A stretch of 64,000 nucleotides of DNA from positions 1 through 64,000 of the forward strand of contig NZ_JZKH01000031.1 of NCBI RefSeq assembly GCF_000961885.1, in the 5' to 3' direction. The DNA comes from Streptomyces rubellomurinus. Lineage in GTDB: Bacteria; Actinomycetota; Actinomycetes; Streptomycetales; Streptomycetaceae. Positions 53,528-62,298 of the stretch are shown piece by piece. The position numbers and the translations under genes were made by a program. The notes under the pieces are model-generated. The model did no database searches, was not told the DNA's origin, and worked only from the letters and a program-made list of their open reading frames with translations. Every line of letters starts with the position of its first letter. Within the stretch, counting starts at the first letter, position 1.

Positions 53528-54691
53528 GTGCTGAAGAGCCAGAGACCCCCCTTGGACGCCGTCGTGGTCGGCGCCGGCGTCGTCGGCGCGGCCTGCGCCT
53601 ACTACGCCGCCCGCGCCGGGCTCGCCGTCGCCGTCGTCGACCGCGGACCGGTGTCCGGCGGGACCACCGGCGCCGGCGAGGGCAACCTGCTGGTCTCCGA
53701 CAAGGAGCCCGGGCCCGAACTCGACCTCGCCCTGCTGAGCACCCGGCTCTGGCGCGACCTCGCCGAGCAGCTCGGCCCCGAGGCCGAGTACGAGCCCAAG
53801 GGCGGCCTCGTCGTCGCCGCCACCGAGGCCGGGCAGGACGCGCTGCGCACCTTCGCCGCCGAGCAGGGCCACGCCGGGGTGACGGCCGAGGAGGTCCCCG
53901 GCGAGCGGCTGCGCGAGCTGGAACCGCACCTGGCCCCCGGGCTCGCCGGCGGCTTCCACTACCCGCAGGACGCCCAGGTCCAGCCCGCCCTCGCGGCCGC
54001 CCACCTGCTGCGCGAGGCCCGCCGGCTCGGCGCCGTGCTGATCACCGGCGAGGCCGTCACCTCCGTCGAGCGGGGGCCGGACGGCGCCGTGCGCGGCGTG
54101 CGCACGGCGCACCGCGAACTGCTCGCCCCCGCCGTCGTCAACGCGGCCGGGACGTGGGGCGGCGAGCTGGCCGCGCTGGCCGGCGTGCACCTGCCGGTGC
54201 TGCCCAGGCGCGGCTTCGTGCTGGTCACCGAGCCGCTGCCGCGGATCGTCCGGCACAAGGTCTACGCCGCCGACTACGTGGCCGACGTCGCCAGCGGCTC
54301 GGCCGCGCTGCAGACCTCCGCCGTGGTGGAGGGCACCCCCGGCGGGCCGGTGCTGATCGGCGCCAGCCGGGAGCGCGTCGGCTTCGACCGCACGATGTCC
54401 CAGGAGGTGCTGCGGCGGCTGGCCGGCCAGGCCGCGGCGCTGTTCCCGGTGCTGGAGGACGTCACCGTGATGCGGTTCTACCGGGGCTTCCGCCCGTACC
54501 TGCCGGACCACCTGCCGGCCATCGGCGAGGACCCCCGGGTGCCCGGGCTGTACCACGCCTGCGGGCACGAGGGGGCCGGCATCGGGCTGGCCCCGGCCAC
54601 CGGGCTGCTGATCAGCGAGCAGCTGGCCGGGAAGCGGCCCGAGCTGGACCTCGCGCCGTTCCGGCCGGACCGGTTCCGCGAGGCCGCCTGA
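53528..54691 (+). CDS. FAD-dependent D-hydroxyproline/D-amino acid dehydrogenase subunit
   Basis: A 387-aa DAO-family flavoprotein. It has an N-terminal FAD motif VVVGAGVVGAACAYYAARAG and a C-terminal GHEGAGIGLAPATGLLI. With the two following genes it matches the three-subunit hydroxyproline dehydrogenase (LhpB/E/F or HcnABC-like), which oxidises cis-4-hydroxy-D-proline to the pyrroline imine. GTG 53528 lacks a Shine-Dalgarno, consistent with a leaderless start. Confidence 0.87.
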   Translation: MLKSQRPPLDAVVVGAGVVGAACAYYAARAGLAVAVVDRGPVSGGTTGAGEGNLLVSDKEPGPELDLALLSTRLWRDLAEQLGPEAEYEPKGGLVVAATEAGQDALRTFAAEQGHAGVTAEEVPGERLRELEPHLAPGLAGGFHYPQDAQVQPALAAAHLLREARRLGAVLITGEAVTSVERGPDGAVRGVRTAHRELLAPAVVNAAGTWGGELAALAGVHLPVLPRRGFVLVTEPLPRIVRHKVYAADYVADVASGSAALQTSAVVEGTPGGPVLIGASRERVGFDRTMSQEVLRRLAGQAAALFPVLEDVTVMRFYRGFRPYLPDHLPAIGEDPRVPGLYHACGHEGAGIGLAPATGLLISEQLAGKRPELDLAPFRPDRFREAA

Positions 54692-54803
54692 GGGGCCCCT
54701 GGCCCGGGGTGGTCCGGGTGCGCCCCCGGGTCCGTCCCGGGCCGTGCCGGAGGCGTTCCGCGGGCGTCGCGGAGGCGTCGTGGGGCCGCTTCGGAGGTGT
54801 CCC

Positions 54804-54836
54804 GGATCCGTGCTGGATCCGTGCTGAATCCGTGCT
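54804..54836. repeat. 11-bp tandem repeat, three copies
   Basis: GGATCCGTGCT occurs at 54804-54814 and 54815-54825, then GAATCCGTGCT at 54826-54836, in the gap between two dehydrogenase subunit genes. Confidence 0.85.
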
Positions 54837-54853
54837 GGACCAGCGCTTGGTCC

Positions 54854-54916
54854 GTCAGTGTCGTCAGTGCTGTCAGTGCTGTCAGTGCTGTCAGTGCTGT
54901 CAGAGCCGTCAGATCA
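54854..54916. repeat. 9-bp tandem repeat GTCAGTGCT, about seven copies
   Basis: Four exact GTCAGTGCT units (54863-54898) are flanked by degenerate units (GTCAGTGTC, GTCAGAGCC, GTCAGATCA). The array lies 20 bp upstream of the 2Fe-2S subunit start codon. Confidence 0.9.
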
Positions 54917-54936
54917 TCAGATTGGAGAAGCCGCCG

Positions 54937-55254
54937 ATGCGTCGCCGCACCCCCGCCGGGCTGGTCGGGGCCGAGCCCGGGCCCGCCCACCACATCGTGT
55001 TCGACGGCCGGGCCGTGCCCGCGCTGTCCGGGCAGTCGATCGCCGCCGCGCTCTGGGCGGACGGCGTGCTCGCCTGGCGCACCACCCGCTTCGGCGGGCG
55101 GCCGCGCGGGGTGTTCTGCGGCATCGGCGCCTGCTTCGACTGCCTGGCCACCGTCGACGGCCGGGCCAACCAGCGCACCTGCCTGGTGCCCGCCGAGCCG
55201 GGCACCGTCGTCACCACCCAGGAGGGCCACGGCCGTGCCGACCTCGCCGTATGA
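54937..55254 (+). CDS. 2Fe-2S ferredoxin-like subunit of hydroxyproline dehydrogenase
   Basis: A 105-aa electron-transfer subunit (HcnA/LhpE-like). The cluster motif is CGIGACFDC followed by TC about 20 residues later. It relays electrons between the two flavoprotein subunits. ATG 54937 has GGAGAAG at 7 nt. The 3' end overlaps the next gene by 20 nt. It is separated from the first subunit by 245 bp of repeats. Confidence 0.87.
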   Translation: MRRRTPAGLVGAEPGPAHHIVFDGRAVPALSGQSIAAALWADGVLAWRTTRFGGRPRGVFCGIGACFDCLATVDGRANQRTCLVPAEPGTVVTTQEGHGRADLAV

Positions 55255-56668
55255 GTTCCTCGACCTGGTGGTGATCGGTGCCGGTCCGGGCGGGCTGGCC
55301 GGCGCCGTCACCGCCGCCGACCTCGGGAAGCGCTGTGTCCTGCTGGACGGCGGGCACAGCACGGGCGGGCAGTACTACCGGCACCCCGCGCCCGGCCTCG
55401 GCGCCGCCCGGCCCGACCGGCTGCACCACGGCTGGTCCGTCTACACCGGGCTGGCCGAGCGGCTGGCCGAGCACGAGCGGGCCGGACGGGTCGAGTTCCG
55501 GGGCGGCCACCACGTCTGGGCGCTGGAGCGCACCGACGAGGGCTTCACCGTGCACGCCACCCGCGGGCCGGACGCCGGGGACCGGGTCGCCGTCCGGGCG
55601 CGGGCGGTGCTGCTCGCCACCGGCGCGTACGAGCGGCAGCTGCCGTTCCCCGGCTGGACCCTGCCCGGGGTGGTCACCGCGGGCGGCGCGCAGGCCATGC
55701 TGAAGTCCGGGCTGGTGCTGCCCGGGCAGCGGATCGTGGTGGCCGGCAGCGGGCCGCTGCTGCTCGCGGCGGCGTCCTCGCTGGTCACCGCCGGGGCCCG
55801 GGTGCCGGCCGTGGTCGAGGCCACCGGCTACCTCGCGTACGCCCGGCGCCCGCACGTGGTGGCGGCCGTCCCCGCCAAGCTCGTGGAGGGCGCCGGGCAC
55901 GGCACCGCGCTGCTGCGCCACCGGGTCCGGCCGCGGCTGCGCAGCGCCGTCGTCGAGGCGCACGGGACCGACCGGGTCACCGGCGTCACGGTGGCCCGGC
56001 TGGACGCCGACTGGCGGCCGAAGCCCGGCACCGAGCGGCGGATCGACTGCGACGCGATCGCGGTCGGCCACGGGCTGCTGCCGCAGATCGACCTGGCCAC
56101 CGAACTCGGCGCGGACACCCTGGCCGGGCCGGACGGCGCCGTCGCGCTGGCCGTCGACGCGGGCATGCGCACCAGCGTGCCCGGCCTCTGGTCGGCGGGG
56201 GAGACCAACGGCGTCGGCGGCGCGGACCTCGCGATCGCCGAGGGCGAGCTGGCCGCGCACGACCTCGCCGGGGCCGAGCCGAAGCGGTCGCTGCGGCGCC
56301 GGCGGGCCCGGCTGCGGGCCTTCGCGGACCTGATGGCGGCCGCCCACCGGCCCGGACCGGGCTGGACGGGCTGGCTGCGCCCCGACACCGACGTGTGCCG
56401 GTGCGAGGAGGTGCCGGTCGCGAAGGTGCGGGAGGCGGTGGAGGAGCTGGGCGCGGGCGACCCGCGCACGGTGAAGCTGCTCACCCGGGCCGGGATGGGC
56501 TGGTGCCAGGGGCGGATGTGCGGGCCGGCGGTGGCCTGCCTGTCCGCCGGATCCGGCTCCGCCGCGTCGGAGTCCGGGGCCGGGGTCGGTGCCGCCGGTC
56601 CGGACCGGCGGCCGTTCGGATGCCCGGTGCCGCTCTCGCAGCTGGCAGCCGGGGAGCCCGACGCGTAA
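55235..56668 (+). CDS. FAD/NAD(P)-binding subunit of hydroxyproline dehydrogenase
   Basis: A 477-aa pyridine nucleotide-disulfide-type flavoprotein (HcnB/LhpF-like). The FAD motif VVIGAGPGGLAGAVTAA is near residue 10, ATGAYERQLPFPGWTLPGV is typical, and a C-terminal BFD-like 2Fe-2S module has CRC and GWCQGRMCGPAVAC. GTG 55235 has GGAGGG at 8 nt inside the previous gene. The last 40 residues are an extra Ala/Gly-rich tail. Confidence 0.87.
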   Translation: MPTSPYEFLDLVVIGAGPGGLAGAVTAADLGKRCVLLDGGHSTGGQYYRHPAPGLGAARPDRLHHGWSVYTGLAERLAEHERAGRVEFRGGHHVWALERTDEGFTVHATRGPDAGDRVAVRARAVLLATGAYERQLPFPGWTLPGVVTAGGAQAMLKSGLVLPGQRIVVAGSGPLLLAAASSLVTAGARVPAVVEATGYLAYARRPHVVAAVPAKLVEGAGHGTALLRHRVRPRLRSAVVEAHGTDRVTGVTVARLDADWRPKPGTERRIDCDAIAVGHGLLPQIDLATELGADTLAGPDGAVALAVDAGMRTSVPGLWSAGETNGVGGADLAIAEGELAAHDLAGAEPKRSLRRRRARLRAFADLMAAAHRPGPGWTGWLRPDTDVCRCEEVPVAKVREAVEELGAGDPRTVKLLTRAGMGWCQGRMCGPAVACLSAGSGSAASESGAGVGAAGPDRRPFGCPVPLSQLAAGEPDA

Positions 56669-56688
56669 ATCCTCCGGGTCGGGGGCTC

Positions 56689-56724
56689 TTGTCTCCGACC
56701 CTTCCCCACGAATAAAATGTCACA
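56689..56724 (+). promoter_or_regulatory. Promoter of the deaminase-epimerase operon with GTGACAT site
   Basis: TTGTCT (56689-56694), 18 nt, TAAAAT (56713-56718). ATGTCACA (56717-56724, the reverse of TGTGACAT) overlaps the end of the -10, a position suited to repression. Confidence 0.5.
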
Positions 56725-56743
56725 CCTCACCAAGGAGAACACC

Positions 56744-57652
56744 GTGTCCCACACCCCACACGACACCACCCGCCCCTGGCGCGGCATCATGGTCGCCACC
56801 GCGATCCCGCTGCGCCCGGACCTCTCCGTCGACTACGACGCCTACGCCGAGCACGTCCGCTGGCTGATCGACTCGGGCTGCGACGGCGTCGTCCCCAACG
56901 GCTCGCTCGGCGAGTACCAGACCCTCACCGCCGAGGAGCGCGCCCGCGTCGTCGAGGTGGCGGTCGAGGCGGCCGGTGACGGCTCCCGGGTCATGCCCGG
57001 CGTCGCCGCATACGGCAGCGCCGAGTCCCGCCGCTGGGCCGAGCAGGCCGCCGAGGCCGGCGCCGGCTCCGTCCTGCTGCTGCCGCCCAACGCCTACCGG
57101 GCCGACCGGGACGCCGTGCGGGCCCACTACGCCGAGGTCGCGAAGGCCGGGCTGCCGATCGTCGCGTACAACAACCCGATCGACACCAAGGTCGACCTGG
57201 TGCCCTCCCTGCTCGCCGAACTGCACCGCGAGGGCTCGATCGTCGCGGTCAAGGAGTTCAGCGGGGACGTCCGGCGGGCGTACGAGCTCGCCGAGCTGGC
57301 GCCGGGGCTGGACCTGCTGATCGGCGCCGACGACGTGCTGCTGGAGCTCGCGCTGGCCGGTGCCGTCGGCTGGATCGCCGGGTACCCGAACGCGCTGCCG
57401 GAGGCCTCCGTCGAGCTGTACCGCGCCGCCGTCGCGCACGACCTGGAGACGGCGCTGCCGCTCTACAAGTCGCTGCACTCGCTGCTGCGTTGGGACTCCA
57501 AGACCGAGTTCGTCCAGGCCATCAAGCTCTCCATGGACATCGCCGGGCGCCCCGGCGGTCCGGTCCGCCCGCCGCGCCTGCCGCTGACGCCGGAGATCGA
57601 GGCCGCCGTCCGCGCCGCGACCGAGAAGGCGCTCGCCGAGGGCCTGGCCTGA
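56744..57652 (+). CDS. DapA-family deaminase (pyrroline-4-hydroxy-2-carboxylate deaminase-like)
   Basis: A 302-aa dihydrodipicolinate synthase-family TIM barrel. The Schiff-base Lys is in IVAVKEFSGD, the catalytic Tyr in IVAYNNP, and the family entry motif in DGVVPNGSLGEYQTL. In this cluster it most likely converts pyrroline-4-hydroxy-2-carboxylate to 2-oxoglutarate semialdehyde. GTG 56744 has AAGGAG at 7 nt; the upstream ATG 56717 overlaps the promoter and is unlikely. Confidence 0.87.
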   Translation: MSHTPHDTTRPWRGIMVATAIPLRPDLSVDYDAYAEHVRWLIDSGCDGVVPNGSLGEYQTLTAEERARVVEVAVEAAGDGSRVMPGVAAYGSAESRRWAEQAAEAGAGSVLLLPPNAYRADRDAVRAHYAEVAKAGLPIVAYNNPIDTKVDLVPSLLAELHREGSIVAVKEFSGDVRRAYELAELAPGLDLLIGADDVLLELALAGAVGWIAGYPNALPEASVELYRAAVAHDLETALPLYKSLHSLLRWDSKTEFVQAIKLSMDIAGRPGGPVRPPRLPLTPEIEAAVRAATEKALAEGLA

Positions 57653-57660
57653 TCCCAGGA

Positions 57661-57780
57661 CCGCTCCGACCGGCTGCGGGGGCAGCCGGGTCGGACCTCA
57701 CCGACCGGCTGCGGCGGCGGCCGGACCGGACCCGAACGGCCGGCCGCGGGGGCGGCCCGGCCCGACCCAACCGACCCATC
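57661..57780. repeat. Imperfect 35-bp repeat, about three copies
   Basis: Copies near 57668, 57703 and 57738 share GACCGGCTGCGG followed by a GC-rich segment. They fill the gap between the deaminase and the epimerase genes. Confidence 0.6.
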
Positions 57781-57801
57781 ACCCCACGGGAGTTGTGCGT
57801 C

Positions 57802-58806
57802 ATGCGCAGCCGTCATGTGTTCCACGCCGTCGACTCGCACACCGAGGGCATGCCGACCCGGGTCATCACCGGAGGGTTCGGTGTCATCCCCGGTGCCACC
57901 ATGGCCGAGCGCCGGGTGCACTTCCAGCAGCACCTGGACCACTTCCGCACGCTGCTGATGTACGAGCCGCGCGGCCACGCCGCGATGAGCGGCGCCATCC
58001 TGCAGCCGCCCACCCGGCCCGACGCCGACTTCGGCGTGCTCTACATCGAGGTCTCCGGCCTGCTGCCGATGTGCGGGCACGGCACCATCGGGGTGGCCAC
58101 GGTGCTGGTCGAGACCGGGATGGTGCCGGTGGTCGAGCCGGTGACGACCGTGCGTCTGGACACCCCCGCCGGGCTGGTGATCGCCGAGGTGCAGGTCGAG
58201 GACGGCGCGGCCAAGGCCGTGACCATCCGCAACGTGGCCTCCTACTCCGTCGCCCTGGACCGCAAGGTCGAGGTGCCGGGCTACGGCACGATCGGCTACG
58301 ACCTCGCGTACGGCGGCAACTTCTACGCCATCCTGCCGCTCGCCGAGTTCGGGCTGCCGTTCGAGCGCGAGCGCAAGCAGGAGATCCTGGACGCCGGACT
58401 CGCGCTGATGGCCGCGATCAACGCCGGCCCGGACCGGCCCGTCCACCCGGAGAACCCGTCCATCCACAGCTGCCACCACGTCCAGCTGCTCGCCCCCGGC
58501 TCCACCGCCGAGCACTCCCGGCACGCGATGGCCATCCACCCCGGCTGGTTCGACCGCTCGCCGTGCGGCACCGGCACCTCGGCGCGGATGGCGCAGCTGC
58601 ACGCCCGCGGCGAACTCCCGCTCGGGCGGGACTTCCGCAACGACTCCTTCATCGGGACGACCTTCACCGGGCGGCTCGTCGAGGAGACCGAGGTGGCCGG
58701 GCGGCCCGCCGTCGTGCCCACCGTCACCGGGCGGGCCTGGGTCACCGGGACGGCCCAGTACTTCCTCGACCCGAGCGACCCGTTCCCGGCGGGGTTCCTG
58801 CTCTGA
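57802..58806 (+). CDS. 4-hydroxyproline 2-epimerase (proline racemase family)
   Basis: A 334-aa cofactor-independent racemase/epimerase. Both catalytic Cys are present, in LPMCGHGTIG and DRSPCGTGTSAR. It would interconvert trans-4-hydroxy-L-proline and cis-4-hydroxy-D-proline, supplying the dehydrogenase. GGAG lies 10 nt before ATG 57802. It lies in the second operon of the cluster, upstream of an aldehyde dehydrogenase. Confidence 0.9.
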   Translation: MRSRHVFHAVDSHTEGMPTRVITGGFGVIPGATMAERRVHFQQHLDHFRTLLMYEPRGHAAMSGAILQPPTRPDADFGVLYIEVSGLLPMCGHGTIGVATVLVETGMVPVVEPVTTVRLDTPAGLVIAEVQVEDGAAKAVTIRNVASYSVALDRKVEVPGYGTIGYDLAYGGNFYAILPLAEFGLPFERERKQEILDAGLALMAAINAGPDRPVHPENPSIHSCHHVQLLAPGSTAEHSRHAMAIHPGWFDRSPCGTGTSARMAQLHARGELPLGRDFRNDSFIGTTFTGRLVEETEVAGRPAVVPTVTGRAWVTGTAQYFLDPSDPFPAGFLL

Positions 58807-58858
58807 GCCGCGCCGCATCCTCGAACGGCGCTGAACGACCTTTGAAGGGCTGGCAGTT

Positions 58859-60223
58859 GTGATCATCTCCTCGTACAACCCCGCCGATCCGAGCGACCTC
58901 GTGATCGCCGTCGAAGGGCTCGGCGCCGAGGCCGTGCGGGAGTCCGTCGCACGCGCCCGGACCGCGCAGCGCGACTGGCTCGCGGCCGGCGCGGGCGCCC
59001 GCTCGGCGGCGCTCGGCCGGATCGCCGACGCCGTCGACGCGCACGCCGACGAACTGGCCGCGCTGATCGTCCGCGAGGTCGGCAAGCCGCTCGCCGAGGC
59101 GCGCGGCGAGGTCGCCCGCACGGCGGCGATCTGGCGCTACTACGCGCAGGCGCCGTACGCGCCCGGCGGGGAGGTGCACGAGACCGCCGGCGGGCCCGGG
59201 CTGCTGCTCACCCGGCGCCGCCCGTACGGGGTGGCCGGGCTGATCACGCCGTGGAACTTCCCGCTGGCGATCCCGACCTGGAAGGCGGCGCCGGCGCTCG
59301 CGGTGGGCAACACGGTCGTTCTCAAGCCGGCGCCCGAGGCGACCGCGTGCGCGCTGCGGCTCGCGGAGCTGGCTGTTCAGACCGGGCTGCCGGCCGAGGC
59401 GTTCGCCGTGCTGCCGGGCGGGGCGGAGGAGGGCGAGGCCCTGGTGGCGAGCGCCGACGTGGTCTCCTTCACCGGCTCGACCGGCGTCGGCCGGGCCGTG
59501 GTGCGCGCCGCCACCGGGCGCGGCGTGCCGGTGCAGGCCGAACTCGGCGGGCTGAACGCCGCGTTGGTGCTGCCGGACGCGGACGTGGAGCTGGCGGCCG
59601 CGCACATCGCCGCCGCCATCGCCGGGTACGCCGGGCAGAAGTGCACCGCCACCAGCCGGGTGATCGCGGTCGGCGCCGCGTACGAGCCGCTGCGGGAGGC
59701 GCTGGTCAAGGCCCTGGCGGCGGTCGACGACGCGGTGTGCGGGCCGGTGATCAACGCCGCCGCGCGGGACCGGCTGACCGGCGCCGTCGCCACCGCCGTG
59801 GCGGCCGGGGCGCGCGTGCTCGCCGGCGGCGGGGTGCCCGAGCGGCCCGGCTGGTACGTCGAACCGACCCTGCTCGCCGACGTGCCGGCCGAACACCCGC
59901 TGGCCAGCGAGGAGTTCTTCGGCCCGATCGCCGTCCTGCACGCGGCCGCCGACCTCGACCAGGCCATCGCGCTCGCCAACGACACCCCGCACAGCCTCGC
60001 CACCTCCGTGCACACCCGCGGCCTGGACGCGGCCCTGGCCGCCGCCGACCGGCTGGACGCGGGCATGATCCGGGTCAACGCCCCCTCCAGCGGCGTCGAC
60101 TTCCACCTGCCCTTCGGCGGCGCCAAGGGCGCGAGCCACGGTGAGCGCGAACAGGGCCGCGCGGCCCTGGAGTTCTACACCGCGAGCCGGACGATCAGCG
60201 TGCTGCCCGGCGGGGGTGCCTGA
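58859..60223 (+). CDS. Aldehyde dehydrogenase (2-oxoglutarate semialdehyde dehydrogenase-like)
   Basis: A 454-aa NAD(P)-dependent enzyme. The catalytic Cys is in GQKCTATSR, the general-base Glu in AELGGLNA, and the oxyanion Asn in [12 protein letters not shown]. In context it oxidises 2-oxoglutarate semialdehyde to 2-oxoglutarate, feeding the TCA cycle. It is a little shorter than usual (about 480), with a shortened loop near [15 protein letters not shown] 58859; its stop overlaps the next ATG (TGATG). Confidence 0.9.
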   Translation: MIISSYNPADPSDLVIAVEGLGAEAVRESVARARTAQRDWLAAGAGARSAALGRIADAVDAHADELAALIVREVGKPLAEARGEVARTAAIWRYYAQAPYAPGGEVHETAGGPGLLLTRRRPYGVAGLITPWNFPLAIPTWKAAPALAVGNTVVLKPAPEATACALRLAELAVQTGLPAEAFAVLPGGAEEGEALVASADVVSFTGSTGVGRAVVRAATGRGVPVQAELGGLNAALVLPDADVELAAAHIAAAIAGYAGQKCTATSRVIAVGAAYEPLREALVKALAAVDDAVCGPVINAAARDRLTGAVATAVAAGARVLAGGGVPERPGWYVEPTLLADVPAEHPLASEEFFGPIAVLHAAADLDQAIALANDTPHSLATSVHTRGLDAALAAADRLDAGMIRVNAPSSGVDFHLPFGGAKGASHGEREQGRAALEFYTASRTISVLPGGGA

Positions 60224-61251
60224 TGTTCGTGCGCACCGTCGACTACCACACGGCCGGTGAGCCGTTCCGGATCGTGCTGGAAGGCCTGCCGCCGATCCCC
60301 GGCGACACCGTCGCCGAACGGCGGGCCATCGCGCTCGGCTCCGGCGGCACCGCGACCGCGCCCCGGCCCGGCGAACTGGACACCGTAAGGCGGCTGTTGG
60401 TTCAGGAACCGCGCGGGCACGCCGGGATGTACGGCGGGTTCCTGGTGCCGCCGGACGACGACGGGGCGCACCTGGGCGTGCTGTTCTGGCACAAGGACGG
60501 CTACTCGACGGCCTGCGGCCACGGCACCATCGCGCTCGGTGCCTGGGCCGTCGACTCCGGGCTGGTCGCGGCGCCGGCGGACGGTGTGGCGCCGGTGCGG
60601 ATCGACGTGCCGTCCGGGCGGGTCACCGCGCTGGTGCACCGGGCCGGCGGCCGTACCGTGGGCGTCACCTTCCGGAACGTGCCCACCCGGGTCGCCGAGC
60701 TCAAGCTGCCGGTGGAGACCTCCCGGGGTGTGGTGGAGGTCGCCGTGGCGCACTCCGGGGCGTGCTACGCCTCGGTGCCTGCGGCCGCCCTCGGGCTCGC
60801 CGTCGAACCGGCGCAGCTGCCCGAACTCACCGCCGCGGGGCGGGAGATCAGGGCGGCGCTGGCCGGCTCGGCGGCGGTGGCGAACGCGGCGGACCCGCGG
60901 CTGTCCGGGGTCTACGGGGTGATCCTCCACGACGACCTGCCCGCGGCGGACGGCGGGGTGAACCAGCGGAACGTCACCGTCTTCGCGGACGGGCAGATCG
61001 ACCGCTCGCCCTGCGGCTCCGGCACCTCCGCCCGGCTCGCCGTGCTCGCCGCCGAAGGGCGGCTCGCGCCGGGGGAGCGGCTGCGCCACGAGTCGATCAT
61101 CGGGACGGTGTTCGACGGGCGGGTGCTCGCCGGGGGCGACCCGCTGGGCGCGGGCGTCGTCACCGAGGTCACCGGCACGGCGTACCGGACGGGCGAGCAC
61201 GGGTTCGTCCTGGAGGCGGGGGACGAGCTGGCGGCGGGGTTCCTGCTGTGA
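60223..61251 (+). CDS. Proline racemase family protein (second paralogue)
   Basis: A 342-aa second member of the family, with Cys in STACGHGTIAL and in DRSPCGSGTSAR. Enzymes that dehydrate trans-3-hydroxy-L-proline usually have Thr at the second site, so a Cys/Cys pair points to racemase or epimerase activity. Its coupling to an ornithine cyclodeaminase-family reductase (GTGA overlap) would fit the 3-hydroxyproline or D-proline route. ATG 60223 overlaps the previous stop. Confidence 0.85.
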   Translation: MFVRTVDYHTAGEPFRIVLEGLPPIPGDTVAERRAIALGSGGTATAPRPGELDTVRRLLVQEPRGHAGMYGGFLVPPDDDGAHLGVLFWHKDGYSTACGHGTIALGAWAVDSGLVAAPADGVAPVRIDVPSGRVTALVHRAGGRTVGVTFRNVPTRVAELKLPVETSRGVVEVAVAHSGACYASVPAAALGLAVEPAQLPELTAAGREIRAALAGSAAVANAADPRLSGVYGVILHDDLPAADGGVNQRNVTVFADGQIDRSPCGSGTSARLAVLAAEGRLAPGERLRHESIIGTVFDGRVLAGGDPLGAGVVTEVTGTAYRTGEHGFVLEAGDELAAGFLL

Positions 61252-62216
61252 CGGCGACCGAGCTGCCCGGTACGGCGGTTGCGCCGCTCCAGTACGCCGT
61301 ACCGGGCACCGGCGGGGTCGGGCCCGCCGAGGCGGTGGGGGCGATCGAGCGGGCGCTGCGGGACGGGTTCGACCCGGAGGCGGCGCCCGCCCGGTCGGCC
61401 GTACCGGTGCCGGCCGGGGAACTGCTGATGATGCCGGCCGCCGCCGGGCCGTACGCCGGCGTCAAGATCGCCGGGGTCGCGCCCGCCAACCCCGCGCGCG
61501 GCCTGCCCCGGATCACCGGCAGCTACCTGCTGCTCGACGGCCCCACCCTGCAGCCGCTCGCCCTGCTCGACGGCGCGGCGCTCACCGCGCTGCGCACCCC
61601 GGCCGTCACGGCGGCCGCGCTGCGGCGGCTGGCGGTGCCGGAGGCGGAGCACCTGGTGCTGTTCGGCTCCGGGCCGCAGGCGTACGGGCACCTGGACGCG
61701 CTGCTCGCCGTCCGGCCGCTGCGGCGGCTCACCGTGGTCGGGCGCGACGCGGGGCGGGCCGAGGAGCTGGCCGCGTACGGGCGGCGGCTCGGGCTGACGG
61801 CGTCGGCGGGTACGCCGGAGGCCGTCGGCTCGGCGGACGTGGTGGTGTGCTGCACCACCGCGCGCACGCCGCTGTTCGACGGTGCGGCGGTGCCCGGGCA
61901 CGCGGCGGTGGCGGCGGTCGGCTCGCACGAGCCGGGGGCCCGGGAGGTGGACGAGCAGCTGGTCCGGCGGGCCGAACTGTACGTGGAGGCCCGGGCGGTG
62001 GCGGCCCGGGAGGCCGGGGACCTGCTGATGGCGGGCGTCGGCGGGCGGCAGCTGTGGAACCTCGCCGAGCTGGTGCGGGGCGACGCGGCGGTGCCGGAGG
62101 GGCGGCCGCGGTTCTTCAAGAGCGTCGGGATGGCCTGGGAGGACCTGGCGGTGGCGGCGGAGGTGTACCGGCGGGGGGCGGGTGCCGGGTCGCTGACGGG
62201 CGTGGTCTCCGGCTAG
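61248..62216 (+). CDS. Ornithine cyclodeaminase/mu-crystallin family reductase
   Basis: A 322-aa NAD(P)-binding protein. It has the Rossmann motif LVLFGSGPQAYGHLDAL, VVVCCTTARTPLF, and the family's AAVGSHEPGAREVDEQL. In hydroxyproline clusters this family acts as pyrroline-2-carboxylate reductase, giving L-proline. GTG 61248 overlaps the stop of the racemase gene. It is the last gene of the operon, followed by repeats and a terminator. Confidence 0.88.
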   Translation: MTATELPGTAVAPLQYAVPGTGGVGPAEAVGAIERALRDGFDPEAAPARSAVPVPAGELLMMPAAAGPYAGVKIAGVAPANPARGLPRITGSYLLLDGPTLQPLALLDGAALTALRTPAVTAAALRRLAVPEAEHLVLFGSGPQAYGHLDALLAVRPLRRLTVVGRDAGRAEELAAYGRRLGLTASAGTPEAVGSADVVVCCTTARTPLFDGAAVPGHAAVAAVGSHEPGAREVDEQLVRRAELYVEARAVAAREAGDLLMAGVGGRQLWNLAELVRGDAAVPEGRPRFFKSVGMAWEDLAVAAEVYRRGAGAGSLTGVVSG

Positions 62217-62222
62217 CTCGTC

Positions 62223-62258
62223 GGCTCGGTCCCGGGCTCGGTCCCGGGCTCGGTCCCG
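62223..62258. repeat. 12-bp tandem repeat GGCTCGGTCCCG, three copies
   Basis: Three exact copies (62223-62234, 62235-62246, 62247-62258) run directly into the terminator hairpin. Confidence 0.9.
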
Positions 62259-62298
62259 GGCTCGCCTTCTCCGGCTCAGTCGCCGGAGAAGGCGAGCC
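62259..62298. terminator. Bidirectional terminator, 17-bp perfect stem
   Basis: 62259-62275 pairs perfectly with 62282-62298, loop TCAGTC. The downstream arm lies inside the 3' end of the minus-strand gene. Confidence 0.75.

Noticed and set aside
54863..54898. CRISPR-like repeats
   Set aside because: The units are 9 bp and contiguous with no spacers, and there are no cas genes. This is a simple tandem repeat.
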